DNA of 64,000 bases from Hymenopus coronatus (GCA_030762935.1 CM060890.1:150532629-150596628); one strand, 5' to 3'; counted from the first letter of the stretch, positions 1 to 11,280 are shown. The notes: generated by a model from the sequence alone, not told the origin. Translations and numbers: made by a program.

Positions 1-593
1 TGGAGTACAGCCAGCGACACGCACCTAACCTGTACAGACTGGTGGACACAACAGCAAGCCCAGGACCTCTCTCTCACATGAGCATAGGGACACACTGGAG
101 TACAGCCAGCGACACGCCCCTAACCTGTACAGATAGCCGTACACAACAGCAAGCCCTGGACCTCACTCTCATATGAGCATAAGGACACCCTGGAGTACAG
201 CCAGCGACACGCGCCTAACCTGTACAGATAGCCGTACACAACAGCAAGCCCAGGACCTCTCTCTCACATGAGCATAAGGACACACTGGAGTACAGCCAGC
301 GACACGCGCGTAACCTGTACAGACTGGTGGACACAACAGCAAGCCCAGGACCTCTCTCTCACATGAGCGTAAGGACACACTGGAGTACAGCCAGCGACAC
401 GCGCGTAACCTGTACAGACTGGTGGACACAACAGCAAGCCCAGGACCTCTCTCTCACATGAGCATAAGGACACACTGGAGTACAGCCAGCGACACGCGCG
501 TAACCTGTACAGACTGGTGGACACAACAGCAAGCTCAGGACTTCACTCTCACATGAACATAAGGACAAACTATAGAAGAGTGAGCGACACGCA
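1..593. repeat. 95-bp tandem satellite, about 6 copies, cut by the left window edge
   Basis: The motif TGGAGTACAGCCAGCGACAC starts at 1, 95, 191, 286, 381 and 476, so the unit is 95 bp (one copy 94, one 96). A decayed seventh start is visible at about 571. Units differ by a few substitutions, including a block reading GATAGCCGTACAC in some copies and GACTGGTGGACAC in others. Each unit contains the palindrome CTGTACAG. The unit is more GC-rich than the flanking DNA. The array probably continues to the left of the window. Overlapping minus-strand frames through it are repeat by-products. Confidence 0.95.
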
Positions 594-915
594 TAATTTC
601 ATAAAATCACAAGAGCAGCAGCAGAATTATTTTTAACAAGTGACTATACATTTCCGTAATGGTGATTGCACATGCCATATGTTGCATCAATTTGTTGTTG
701 ATTACTGGAAGAACTGATATGTCAGCTATAGTATCCCTAGAGCTTGAAGAAAATATGAACATCCTGCTTTCCTTAGTTACATGAGCCTACAAGATAAGAA
801 CGGGAATTCCTAAACTGTCATACGCTTGAAATAAATAAACATCTGTTATCGCGTCACAGCCCGGCTCGTATATACACTGATACTTGTTATACTACTTAGT
901 TAATTAACCACTCAT
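594..915. other. Unique AT-rich spacer, nothing recognised
   Basis: No repeat, RNA gene or protein similarity is visible between the 95-bp array and the first recognisable hAT-like residues. It may include the decayed end of that transposon, but no terminal inverted repeat was found by eye. Confidence 0.5.
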
Positions 916-2330
916 TTGTCATTTGTGAATCCACAAAGTTTAGACAACCTTCTAGTTGTGTTGGGAAGTAACTTGTCGACAGTTTTGACTTCACAGTGGA
1001 TTAACAACGTCAGAGAGCAAAGTAGTGCAAGATATCGTGTACAACAGTATGCTGCGGAATTTAAGGATATCTTCAGTTCTGTATTGTCAGCCATGTGGTA
1101 AAGCTATAACGGCAAATGATACAACATTTATGTGGTAACAAACATAAGGCAGCTGTTTCGTGCTTTACATAAAAACAATCTTTTGTTAATGATCCAGTGC
1201 GAAGTACTTCAGCAGCCTTCTAAATGTTCAATATATTGTGAGGCAGATCATTAGTTTGAGCAGACATACCCATCTCGAAAGTGAACCAACCTCAGTTTAA
1301 AACATTCCTGACAAAATGTACAAATGTTGACATGCCCGATGAATCAACTTTGTGAAAACATTACCTTCCCAAGTGCTATATGTGAGTACATACGCAAAAG
1401 TTATGCTAAATATGAGAGAGCATAGATGAAACTGCAGATTCTACTGGCAGGAAAATTGAAAATGTCGTTATAGTAGTATTGAAGAATGATTCTGAAATTT
1501 TGAAGTCATCTTTTCTACTGACCTGCCAGATTCAATGTTTTCTTATATTTGACTGAAACTGCACCAGCAGCAGGACATGCAGTTAGTTATCCTAAAATTA
1601 AGGTTGTTATATGTGTTGTGCTTGGATTGCAAAGAATATGTGAAGGAATTAGGGCCATGTATCCTGACATTTCCAAATTGTTTTATAATGGAAAAAAACT
1701 GTTCATCAAGTTACCTAAAAGGATTGCAATTTTTTAGAACAAACATCCGCACACTGAGCTGCCTCCTGCGTCTGCGGTGACTTGCTGAAGAATATGGTTG
1801 GCCGCAGTTCAATACTGCACAGAAATCCTGGTTGGTTTTGCTGCTGTCATAACTGAACTTAATTGTAAAGATGCCACTTCAATTAAAATTCTTCAAGAAA
1901 TTTTAAGTGACACTATGTTAAGAAATGACTTAGCATACATTTTCGCAAATCTATGTTTCCTCTGAGATTCCATAAAAAATTGAATCAGCTGGAAGCAGTT
2001 CAAGTAGTTCAGAATGTGGAAAAAACTGGTCCTGCAGCACAAAATTTAATAAGGAATGCAAGGAAGTGTTCGAAAATACCTAATAGTGGATTTAGCATAA
2101 TGTGTAACATTTCAAATGTGTTGGATGGGCAACATGAAGAAATTACCGATATGAGTGTAAGTGACATTCCATGTTATAATTACGCTAGACTTACTTCTTG
2201 TGACCTGGAGCGATCATTTTCAAAATTCAAGGCACTTCTTTGTGACAATCTTTCGGGATGGAAAATGTGGTCATGTAATGTAGCTCTACAGTATTTGGTG
2301 ATTCCTCCCAGGAATGATGCCTGGTGAGTA
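916..2330 (+). pseudogene. Decayed hAT-family transposase (CGBP1-like group)
   Basis: Fragments in the right order, in shifting frames, trace a hAT transposase. At about 1025-1135 there is a BED-like finger remnant: RVQQYAAEFKDIF, then after a frame change LYCQPCGKAI with a CX2C pair. At about 1240-1385 a linker reads FKTFLTKCTNVDMPDEST, and a stop follows it. At 1549-1737 part of the catalytic core reads ICEGIRAMYPDISKLFYNGK, continuing in another frame into a proline-rich LPP segment and WLAAVQYC (about 1755-1830). At 2181-2327 the C-terminal dimerisation motif reads YARLTSCDLERSFSKFKALL. hAT transposases cut and paste DNA in the nucleus. This copy has several stops and frameshifts and cannot make an active enzyme. 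The family assignment rests on remembered family patterns. The order of domains and the C-terminal motif make hAT likely; the CGBP1-like subgroup is less sure. No terminal inverted repeats or target duplication were identified. Confidence 0.8.
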
Positions 2331-2470
2331 CCACCTACAGCTATTCAGATCTTTTAAAAATTACATAATTTCTTTTGGCACATGTTTTATACTTTTAGCA
2401 CATATTTTTAACATTATTAGTACATAAAAATAGATATTTCCCAAGTTTTAGCACATAAATCCGAGCCCTA

Positions 2471-3460
2471 GTCATGGTGCATTGTAGAAATTACAAGGAA
2501 AGCTTACTCTTCTTGTGCAGGGTCTTGTCCTTTTGAAAGCCACACATTGATGATTTTTCTGTTCTTTGTTTATTTGGAAGAAACTCCAACTGTACTTCCC
2601 GTTTATTTTGACGAGGTATTCCCACATTAGGAAGATCCTTATCTTTGAGACTTTAGAAAGAGAATACGTGAAAAACCAATTATCGGCGGTTAGGGCCCGT
2701 AATTGGTTCCACCGTTCTTGTAGGATATTGCTTTGTTTTTAGGGGCCATCGGGCTGCGAACCAAATTTACTGTATATGCTGTCTTAGAATCAACTAAAGC
2801 AAATGTTTTCAGCCCGTACTTAGCGAGTTCGCTAGGTATGAACTGACAAAAGAACAGTTACCCCTACATGCTAACAGTTGCTCATCTGAATTAAATTATT
2901 CACTTCGTGATAAGTATTTCTGGAAATTATTATTACTGTTTCTAACACTTTTGTTATGAGAGGTAATTTATCAGTCTCCTTTCTCAAAGTTCTGTCTCTT
3001 ACCTCCCCTAACCGTGTGCATCATGAGAGAAAGCGGAATCTTTGTTCACTCATTGATAAATATAGGCATTTGGAATTGTCCCACATTTGATGCGTGTATT
3101 TCCTAGATGATCTTAGTGTACCTGTAAGGTAAAGCAAACCCAACAATGCCATTATCTCTGTTTCATCTCTTGTCCTGACCGTCTCTATGTAAATATTTGG
3201 TTATTATTCTAATGACATTATCATGAGGTCTGTTTCGCGGTCCAGGAAGATGTGCGCGGGTACATACGTTGATTGGGGCTTTTGTTTCAGCCATTTTTGG
3301 TCTTATCTTCACCCAAGAAATATCTTTCATTTGCATCATCACTTACAACACTCTCTTCTTCATTCTCTCACATTTTTTACTCAGAAGCTGAATGGTGATC
3401 ACTGTCTTCTTCACCTTCAGGATCATCGGTGAATGTGAAGCCTTCCTCTGCACTACTAAG
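2471..3460 (-). pseudogene. Decayed piggyBac-like transposase
   Basis: Translating the minus strand in shifting frames gives piggyBac-type segments in order. An acidic N-terminal stretch (EENEEESVVSDD-like, about 3340-3440) leads into YFLGEDKTK (about 3310). An ALLGLLYLTGTLRSSRKYT segment follows at about 3100-3150, then MSEQRFRFL and a stop (about 3035). Next is ADNWF at about 2674-2688, the conserved aspartate-bearing block of the DDD/DDE core. The C-terminal match is FQKDKTLHKK, followed by MHH just before the left end. Several stop codons and frame changes lie between these blocks, and the sequence ends abruptly at about 2471, so the cysteine-rich C-terminal finger is missing. piggyBac transposases excise and integrate DNA at TTAA sites. 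No intact ends were recognised here. The assignment is by remembered family motifs. The co-linear series of blocks makes it fairly secure. Confidence 0.75.
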
Positions 3461-4857
3461 CTCGTTATACCAAGCAAGTAATGTTGCTTTTATTTGCTAC
3501 AAACATTTCAAACATTTCCAGTAACAGTGACTGCAAATATTCAAAGAAAATGTAAAAATTAATAGAAATATAAATACAATGTGAATGATATTAGTTAGTA
3601 TAAACCCATTCTGAGCTGTTGTCCATATCAACAGTAAGTATGAAAGGTGACATGGGTGGCCACCAGAACACACAATGTACCTATGTTTTATATGCCCTAT
3701 CAATAGTCACGTCTATGGACAACCTACACTGGTCACAACATAACAAAAAGAAAATCGCTCGGTTACGTATTTTTCTTTGAATCTCCTCAAATAAATATTT
3801 TTAAAATATGTTTAAGTCTCCTAAAATATTCATTTAAAATAGAGTTAATATTATGCTATTTTAGCTACTTTCTCAAAAACTAATTTAAAAGCATGAACAA
3901 TTTGTGCTCTATTGATTACAAATCGGCAACTTGTAATTAAATAAAAAGGAAAGATAAAGAAGGTGACTCAATAAAAATCCATACACAGGTTCTTGCACCA
4001 GAATGGACAAATTCTCGCCAATGAAGAAACGAGATTTTCTACTGTGAAGTCTGACGGGATATGGATTAGTGCAGTTGAAATGTTTAGAAATTGTCAATAA
4101 CAACAGTTATTAGAAGTTCAGGCTGAGTATCTTCTAGTGAATTTATACACGTAGTGCAGCATTGCATTCTCACAGCTAGATGACAGCGTAAGTCTAACAT
4201 TAGCTTTCTCAGCTGCAGAGAAGCAGTTCAGTTTAGAACAAAAACTTAAAATTCAGATCTGTTTCATTCACATGACTTATTCTATAAATATCCTACAAAC
4301 TGTTCTTACAAAAGCTTATTCTAGCTAAGATAAACAATAACAAAAATTGTCCTATTACATATTTCGTTGTAAGTACAAAGGGATATAAAGGAATACAGCA
4401 GGTACCCTAAAGCGACAGTTACATTTAAGAATTGTTCGCTATGTTTTGTCCCGAAATTTCCCTCTCTTTACATGACATGGAAAAAAGAAAACCAAATAAC
4501 GAGTTCTTTTTCAGAAAAGTATAACTATTGGGACACAACAATATCACGAGGAATATATCTGAAATGGTTAAGTTCACAAACATTGTATTTGACATAAATT
4601 AGGTACCTTTAAGAGATCTACATTTTTGTGTAGTAAGATTTTGCTAATCTGTTAACTAATGCAAAAGTCGTTCAGAAGGAAGTTGGCTTCAAAGACTATT
4701 TCCACAAAATTCAAGATCTACATTCTATTTTTCATGGAAATGTGAAGCTTTAATCAAAACCGTTAAGGGCATTTTAGAGAAAATAAACATTTTCAAAACA
4801 TGTTTGAGGTAAAGGTGAAGGATATTTTGAAATATTTTCCTGTCACATCGTTGAAAG
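3461..4857. other. Unique AT-rich sequence, nothing recognised
   Basis: Both strands show only short random frames (at most about 70 codons). No tandem repeat, tRNA-like fold or transposase motif was recognised. It may hold older transposon debris beyond recognition by eye. Confidence 0.4.
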
Positions 4858-5055
4858 ATCTGGACTTAAATACCAAGTTTGATATATAATGGAGCTTCCG
4901 TTTTTGAGTTATGCTGCTGACACCATCACTCTTGCGCGCGCGCGTAAGTTTTGCGATTTTTTTGTTCAGGGGATCCTAAAACATGTATTTCCAGTGAAAT
5001 ATCGGTATTGATTGGAATGCATTATCTTCTCTATTCACGTTGTAGAGAAAGTGAA
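4858..5055 (+). repeat. Diverged dispersed repeat, copy A
   Basis: This stretch aligns loosely with 38530-38810. Shared landmarks in the same order are CGTTTTTGAGTTAT (here from about 4899), a block near GGGGATCCTAAAACA followed by TTTCCAGTGAAAT, and TTCTCTAT at the end. The end contains GTAGAGAAAGTGAAAATGA. The layout resembles a non-coding dispersed element I associate with arthropod genomes, but this is from memory. A short CG run (CGCGCGCGCG, about 4935-4945) interrupts the middle. Divergence between the two copies is high. Confidence 0.45.
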
Positions 5056-7165
5056 AATGATAAATGGTGGTTAGCTTGTTTCATCACGGCTGCTTGGGCT
5101 CGGAATCTGTAAGAAAAACAAACTGTAAAGCAAAAATACTTGCACAGAGTGTTGAATCTGCCAGACAGAATCGATAAATCGTCTGGTGATTGTTTGTGGG
5201 TGGCGTCAGTGTGACTCATGCCGACAGTAGAGCACCCTGTTGGGATCCTCTGCACATTGTCTGCGTAAGCAAACCTTTATTACCTCAAAATTTAGTTGAA
5301 AAATGCGAAGAAGAATAAACGCAAAAAAAGTTTTAAATCCAATTAAAGACAAATGTTCATCAAAACTTTCGCTTAAAATGCTCTAAAAGGTTTTGTTATC
5401 AAAACTGCTCCCCAAAATATAATGTCATTTAATGTAGAATCAGTATCAACCGCTTGTGGCGCCGTATGCGGAAAGGAAGGACATTAAGCGTTTGATGCAA
5501 CATCCCCAAAATCAAGATTTTTGCCAGCTTTCACCTTCATTCAGTAAGTACGACCTCTTTCCAGTTATTTTAAACATCAATTGTTAATTCTTGTACAAGA
5601 AGAAAGAGAAATGTAAAAAGTTACTGGACATAAAATAAAGCGCACATTGGAAAACAGAAGCACCAAAAATACGGTTAGGAATGTTCATCTCATGTTTTCT
5701 ATGACAAATAATGTTGGGTTTTTAATAGAAAACAAAATCTAATATGTTCCAATCACATGATTTTGTCTATATCTCTGTGACAAATTATTGTTAAACCATA
5801 TTAGTCTTCTATCTAGATCATATTAACCAAGATAAACACTAACTGCTTCCTTGTAAGTGGAAGGAAACACTAGACTAAAAGCTGTCGCTATGTGTGGACT
5901 TGAGAAAAGTGAGGGCTCATGTTTAATTCTTATGGCGTGCGTGAAGATGTTATAGAAAGTTATTGTAGATACATTGTTCACTTAACTCACTGACAATTTG
6001 CTTGTGTTTCAACCGGTTATATTACAAGCAATCTTGTCACAATTTATAGAACAAGTGTAAGTATAAGCGTTTTATCTGTGTATTATGTTAAAATGAACAC
6101 AAACAAGTATCAGCCCTATTGATACATTTTAGTCTCCTCTAGAATTCAACTGGAAGCTCTCAAGTTATTTTCTTAGGGACAATCGTCACAAACATGTGCA
6201 GATGCTGGTAAAAGCAAATGTTATTGTTGTTTGTAACACCAGTATCGGTATCCTGACACGTTTTTCTATTTAACACCTGTGAATTTTACAAAATGCTTCA
6301 GTCATTCAACAAGATTTTGAGCACGTAAACTTGTTAATGGAATATGGAAAGTGCGAGATCGATCTCCCATTTTATATAAGTTGCAGTGCTCATCCAACTC
6401 CATTTGGGTTTATCGGATTTTCGTTCACGATTCCTCTCCGTTGAATCTTTAAATTCATAAGGAATTAACGAACATTGAAATATCGCATTGAACAGCTGCT
6501 GTACATACACTAGAAAAGTAAAACTTACTTTCACACACAATATATAAACATTACTTAAGACACCGCCTGCAAAGAGCACTAATTAACTGGGCTATAGCAG
6601 TAACGGCACATTTTAAAAACACTTACGTGTTCGCCATTAGCCCTATTGTAAATATTTAAAATGTAATGTAAATCATTTATACGAGATTAAGACGTGTGCA
6701 AGTTGAATTGTCCGAGAGTAGGATATGACGGCTAGAGGTAATCGGAACACTTAGCGATATATAGAAAAGTTTGTTGCGAAACTGAAACCAATAAGAAGGA
6801 ATATATCGGAAATGGATAAACCTACAACATAATTGTATATCAGATAAACGATACTGTATCATCTACCAGGATACGCATGTTAAACTTAAAAAACAAGAAC
6901 ACTCCAACTTCTCGCGTGCAAAAGTTTCCTTATCTACAAAATGGAATTTTAAGAAGTCACTTCCGGTTCACCTTCCCGCCAATATCTACAACATGGACAC
7001 TCAAACAAAATGCTAGTGACGCTTAAACTTAACACTCTCAAATTGAAAGAGTCATTTTCCGAATTCAAATTGTTGGAAACTTCTGTTTTTATGTTACAAA
7101 CCTTTTCGGATTAAATACAAAAGGAAATGGCGATAAAGCTAGACGTAAAATTCTATGCAACCCGA
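5056..7165. other. Unique AT-rich sequence, nothing recognised
   Basis: No convincing coding region, RNA gene or repeat is visible. The longest frame (minus strand, 6334-6579) has no recognisable motif and is compatible with chance in AT-rich DNA. Confidence 0.4.
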
Positions 7166-7318
7166 GAAACAATTGAAACTCTACAGGACAACTTGAACAA
7201 TTGGACTGAGCATCAGAAACAATTGAAACTCTACAGGACAACTTGAACAATTGGACTGACCATCAGAAACAATTGAAACTCTACAGCACAACTTGAACAA
7301 TTGGACTGACCATCAGAA
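7166..7318. repeat. 50-bp direct repeat, 3 copies
   Basis: GAAACAATTGAAACTCTACA begins at 7166, 7216 and 7266, giving three nearly identical 50-bp copies that end in GGACTGAC/GCATCA. The plus strand just before and inside the first copy reads as a short peptide including ETIETLQDNLNNW. This looks like a helical coding remnant. Because 50 is not a multiple of 3, the duplication breaks that frame. It could be a small expansion inside an old coding fragment or chance. Confidence 0.85.
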
Positions 7319-7745
7319 AGAAACCAAGGACTATAATTACAGATGTTGCACAAGATGAAAACAGAACTTGAGGGGACATCACAACAGGCTGGGAACGAGT
7401 CTCTTCATTATCTATCCAATATCTCCCGAATTTAATTTGAAAGATAAAACAGGGAAACAAAATTAGAGGGATTTACGCAAACAGGCTCTCCCTTATGCGG
7501 AACCATTTTTTCAATCTATGGATCCCAGGTTCATCAGCTCATTTCAATTTCACCTCCAACCTAACTCCTTAAATAGTATATCACACTTAATTAACACGCA
7601 TTGTAGGAAAAAACAAGAAGATAACACCAATTTCTTCATCCCGTCTTGTATATGATCACGAGATTACTGTTGGAATACAGGTCTCCAAAGGCCTTTGTTT
7701 GCCCGGCTATTCTATTACTAAGGGAGGTCACGATATAGCGTTACA
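7319..7745 (-). other. Candidate 3' LTR of the gypsy-type element (right end near 7745)
   Basis: Directly downstream of the polypurine tract on the minus strand the sequence starts TGTAACG, the expected TG start of an LTR, at plus-strand 7745 going left. The far LTR end is not located: no second copy of the TGTAACAACT end seen at 11281 was found in this stretch. The two LTRs are therefore diverged, truncated or misjudged. The boundary at 7745 is better supported than the rest. Confidence 0.35.
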
Positions 7746-7766
7746 CTGCTCCCTCCTCCTCTTTAG
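7746..7766 (-). promoter_or_regulatory. Polypurine tract of the retrotransposon
   Basis: The minus strand reads AAAGAGGAGGAGGGAGCAG, immediately followed by TGTAAC. A purine run directly before a TG-starting LTR is where plus-strand DNA synthesis is primed in LTR elements. The trailing CAG makes it slightly imperfect. Confidence 0.6.
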
Positions 7767-7789
7767 TTTGGTGATACAATACTGTTGAC

Positions 7790-8500
7790 TGTTCCACTCC
7801 TGGGAGATACCCAAACTTCAGTTGGCTGCGAAAGACCAACCTGGCAGGTGTCAACTCTGCCCTGCACAGACGAGTGGTAGGCCAGCAAGAAAAACGATAC
7901 CCCCTGGTTGAGTAGCTATCATCTTCCTTAGGTGTTCCTCCAGTATCTTAATGTACCGATCTACCAAGCCATATTACTGCGGATGGAGGAGTGTTGTGTG
8001 CGTCTTGAGCACTCCAAGACGCTCTGGGGCCTCCCTCATCTGCTTCAGTTTGAAGTGAAGTTGTGTAGTTCGAGGGGTGCTCCAAAGTGACAGAAGACCT
8101 CTTCCAGGGACAATCCGCAACCGTTTTGGCCTCCTTGTTGGGGATGACATACATCTCTGGCCACTTGGGGAAATAGTCCATGACCCCATCTAATACTTGT
8201 TACCCATGTCGGATACAGCTAACGTTCCAGCCATGTCGATGGCGATGCCCCCACAGTATACTGCTGCATTGCGATCCCGGCTGCTTGTCTTTGGCTCGTG
8301 ACTCGCTGCACGAACATGATATTGGTGACACCACTTCTCCGAGTCCGCCCGTAATCTCAACCAGTGGTACCTCTGCCGGAATTTATCTTCCGGTTGGTTC
8401 CACGGTCCCCTGCCGAGGTTTCCACATGTACCTCCTTCAGGATTTCTGCTACCTTATTCCGGGGGAGGTTCAACTGCTCATTCCCGTTGGGTGACCTTCG
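7790..8500 (-). pseudogene. Retrotransposon integrase remnant
   Basis: Minus-strand fragments match the core of a gypsy-type integrase. DYFPKWPEMY at about 8150-8181 contains the first catalytic Asp region. After a frame change, LGVLKTHTTLLHP lies at about 7985-8030, then RYIKILEEHLRK at about 7920-7960. The expected second catalytic block (normally S-D-x-G) is replaced by an unrelated reading with stops near 8040-8080. The position before RYIK that should be Glu reads Asp (LVDRY). Upstream sequence to about 8500 should hold the HHCC finger, but it is too decayed to place. The C-terminal part is missing. Integrase inserts element DNA into chromosomes; this copy could not. Confidence 0.75.
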
Positions 8501-8659
8501 TTAGTCTTTAGCGAGTCATATTGGCGCCAGGAAGACTTATACACACTACGTTTGGGTGCCTAGACCCTTTCTTCTCCTTTCAGGAGGCATCCCAGGTCGG
8601 CATCTGCCAGCTACTCTCTCCTGAGAGCTACATTATCCTACTCATCCGCCGGCTCCGCC

Positions 8660-9108
8660 GATATGACGCCAACTGCTGTGGTATGCTCCTCTACCTTATT
8701 GCACTCGTTACACTCCTCCTGGCAGAGTCTTCTCGACATGGCATCCGTGAAAGAGTGGCTTTATCTCCTTCGCTGCTCTGGTGTAAAGTTGTACTTCTGC
8801 AGCTTCTGGACCCAATGGGCAGTCTGGCCCTTAAAGCTGAACCACGGCGAGGGTGCAGTGGTCAGTCCTCATGTGAAACGGTTTACCATACAGGTGTTTA
8901 TGGAAGTGTTTGGGTGCTTTCACTGTGCCAGTAGTTCCCGCCGAGTAACGCAGTAGTTCTTCTCCGCCTTGGAGAGCGTCTTTTTGAAGTATGCTATTAC
9001 CCGCTCCTTCCCATGCTGGATCTGGGACAGTCCGCCTCCGACTCCACTGCCAAATGCATCGGGGTCCACAATTAAACTATCACGGTTGGGGAATCTTAAC
9101 AACAACAA
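8660..9108 (-). pseudogene. Retrotransposon RNase H remnant
   Basis: An open minus-strand segment at 8920-9108 reads VDPDAFGSGVGGGLSQ, followed by AYFKKTLSKAEKNYCVTRRE. This is the typical gypsy RNase H start, with the first catalytic Asp of the D-A-S/F-x-x-G block. Farther along, RTDHCTL (about 8870) and WVQKLQKYNFTPEQRRR in a different frame (about 8770-8830) complete the family pattern. Two or more frame changes break it. The enzyme would have removed the RNA strand during reverse transcription. Confidence 0.8.
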
Positions 9109-10097
9109 AAAACGGACTCAAGAGTGCTATCTTTAGCGCCCTCAATCTCTTCTGCCCGCAAGTAAGATCGGTGTCCTTCCATCAGGAAAATGAGATGTAG
9201 CACGATGTCCTCTAAAGAATCTGCTATAGTAGCTACACAGACCCAGGAAATTGCGCAACTCGCACTTATCCCTTGGGCGAGGTCAATCTCTAACAGCCCG
9301 AGCCTTCTGCAGGTCAGTGGCCACGCTGTTAGGCGAGAAAACATGGCCCAAGTAATTAACTTCTTTATACAGGAGTTGACATTTCTTCACATTGGCCGCT
9401 TTCAATCTCTCTAGCACCTTGGTCAGGTTAACAAAGCAGTCCTCGACGGTACTGCCTACAGTGATGTCAGATATAGTAGGCAGGCGTCGTAAGTCAGCCC
9501 CCGCATCACCGACTCCATTAGGCGTTAGAATTTGGTTGGCACGTTGCAGAGATCAAAGGTGCAAGCTATAAACTGCCTAAGCCCTTATCCAATCAAGAAA
9601 GGGGTCTACTGTTTGTCTTTGAGGTCTAGAGTCACCTGCCAATATCCAGATCTCAGGTCCAAGAGCGATAACTACTGTGCTCCCGTGTCGTCTAAACGAA
9701 GCAGGGGGAAAAAACCCTTCCGGGTGAGAGCACTCAGTTCCATATAGTCCACACAGAAACGTAGCTCACTGTTCTTTTTTCACTAAGACTACGGGGGTGC
9801 ACCAAAGACTCTTTTATAGCCCCCCCCCCCTGGTTCTCATATCTTCCAGCAGGTATCGTACCTCCACTTGCTTCGCCATAGGGACACCTCTAGGTAGTTG
9901 ACGGATTGGTCTCCGGTGTCGATTTGATGGAGCACTCGGTCGATTCGGCCGTAATCGCCATTCTCTTGGCTGAAAATCGGTTGGTATTTTCTAAGTAGGT
10001 GCCAGGCCTGTTCTAGTTGTGCCTCGGTCGCCAACCTCCTCAGTGCTACAGATCTTGCGTCGGATGCACTTGCAACTGTCTCACATTTCCGGCCCAT
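9109..10097 (-). pseudogene. Retrotransposon reverse transcriptase remnant
   Basis: The N-terminal part is open at 9837-10097 with LLRKYQPIFSQENGDYGRID, the usual start of the gypsy RT. Farther on, fragments read CNVPTKF, then RLMESVMRGLTYDACLLYL (about 9465-9560), which leads into the catalytic YxDD box. The box itself is destroyed: a deletion of a few bases at about 9463-9476 leaves YLTS where YxDD is expected. The thumb/connection piece LRNFLGLCSYYSRFFRG follows at about 9215-9270 in another frame. A poly-C run near 9825 adds a further break. The copy is dead. Confidence 0.85.
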
Positions 10098-10195
10098 AAG
10101 CCTTACTTGGCGTCTGATGGCTTCAGTTGTCTAACAGGTACTTTTTCATGACAATGCCCTGGCGACTCACATTCCACTCAAGGTAATATTGCGGT

Positions 10196-10650
10196 CTAAA
10201 AACATGTTCCTTCATCTCTGGTGTTCACAACCATCTCACTCCTTGGGGGCCCGACCACATCCTCCGTCAGGATCACTCTATAAACTCCTAGCTGTTCGTT
10301 GTCGGGGTTTCGAATCGTCACCACGCCTCGGCCTCCTGTCAACGTCCGCCGTTTCCTGAGGGCATCCTCAGCCACTCTTGCAACGAACCACCACAGCCTT
10401 ATGATGCTCCGACCAAGAGTTAACTCTAGCAAGACTGCCATCTTCACGATCAGGTGTCATCCTATGCCTTTACTAGTTGGTAGGGCCGATTTTGTCTCTT
10501 CGACGGCAAACTCTTCGCGACGGAAAGTATGATTACGGTCACGGCACCGCCCATGTCTACTAGAACCTGGCACGACCTCCCAGTACTTATTCGTTTCCCG
10601 TCTGCTACTCGTATTTACGTGGACAGTACATGGCCGCACCCCCAACACAT
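10196..10650 (-). pseudogene. Retrotransposon aspartic protease remnant
   Basis: At about 10530-10569 the minus strand reads VLVDMGGAVTVI, where a gypsy-type protease has a VDTGA-type active site. Thr is replaced by Met and an extra Gly follows, so the site is altered. The reading continues with frame changes toward the RT start. The protease would have cut the Gag-Pol polyprotein. Confidence 0.65.
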
Positions 10651-11040
10651 CCCTCTCGATCTATGACGACGTCCCTGGGTTGCTCCTTCAATGCTTTAGT
10701 ATCGGATGTTGGATGTAGAGGCTCTTATTACCTGATCAGCGCGGCCGTTAGGAACTCGTGGGTGCCCGAGCATCAGACGCTCTCATATCTTGGCGTCTGT
10801 TTCTTGGTAGACATAACTGAAAGGGAGGTCCGCTAGAAGTTTGGCCGCTGATTGTTCGAGGCCAAGGCCAAGATATGGTTTCCAAAGTAGTTCTCGAGGA
10901 CCTTCCAGATTTCTCCGGACGTTGCCTGAAAACCGGTTATGTGTAGCGACCTGTACTTTGAGCGCTTGACAAGCGTTCCTGTTGTGTGGTGTCTTTAGTC
11001 TACCGTTTAGTATTTCTTGTATCATCCCGTTCATCATCGA
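10630..11040 (-). pseudogene. Retrotransposon Gag C-terminal remnant with a broken zinc knuckle
   Basis: Minus-strand 10636-10648 reads CWGCG, a CX2C start of a nucleocapsid knuckle. The His and last Cys are not in frame. Upstream, the frame at 10783-11037 is open for 84 codons with a helical, charged composition, ending YQETDAKI before a stop. Its position between primer binding site and protease fits Gag. The sequence itself is not distinctive. Confidence 0.5.
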
Positions 11041-11263
11041 CCGTAACTTCTAGTACGTTAAGCCGTTGGCCATGGTGTTCCACCTTTCCATTATCAGCTT
11101 AGACATCTCTGTCTTTATTTCCACTTTCACACCCTTCAAATCGGTTTTCATTTTTCCCATGCTGAATTCACTATCGTTACTTCATTCCGGAATGTATTTT
11201 CTTTATTTCGCCCCCCCCCCCCATTTCTTGGATCCCGAACAAGAGTTGAATTATTTGCTCCAT

Positions 11264-11279
11264 CTCACTTCTGACACCA
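11264..11279 (-). promoter_or_regulatory. Primer binding site matching tRNA-Leu
   Basis: Minus-strand TGGTGTCAGAAGTG is the complement of the CCA-tailed 3' end of an animal tRNA-Leu as I recall it, with the next base differing. It lies one base from TGTAACAACT (plus 11281), whose minus-strand reading ends ...GTTACA, the expected CA end of a 5' LTR. The position relative to Gag is correct. Confidence 0.7.
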
Positions 11280-11280
11280 A

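Noticed and set aside
169..568. Overlapping cysteine-rich minus-strand frames
   Set aside because: They are translations of the 95-bp satellite. The same peptide block recurs in each copy.
8521..8934. 137-codon plus-strand frame
   Set aside because: It is antisense to the RNase H and integrase remnants of the retrotransposon, which are recognised on the minus strand.
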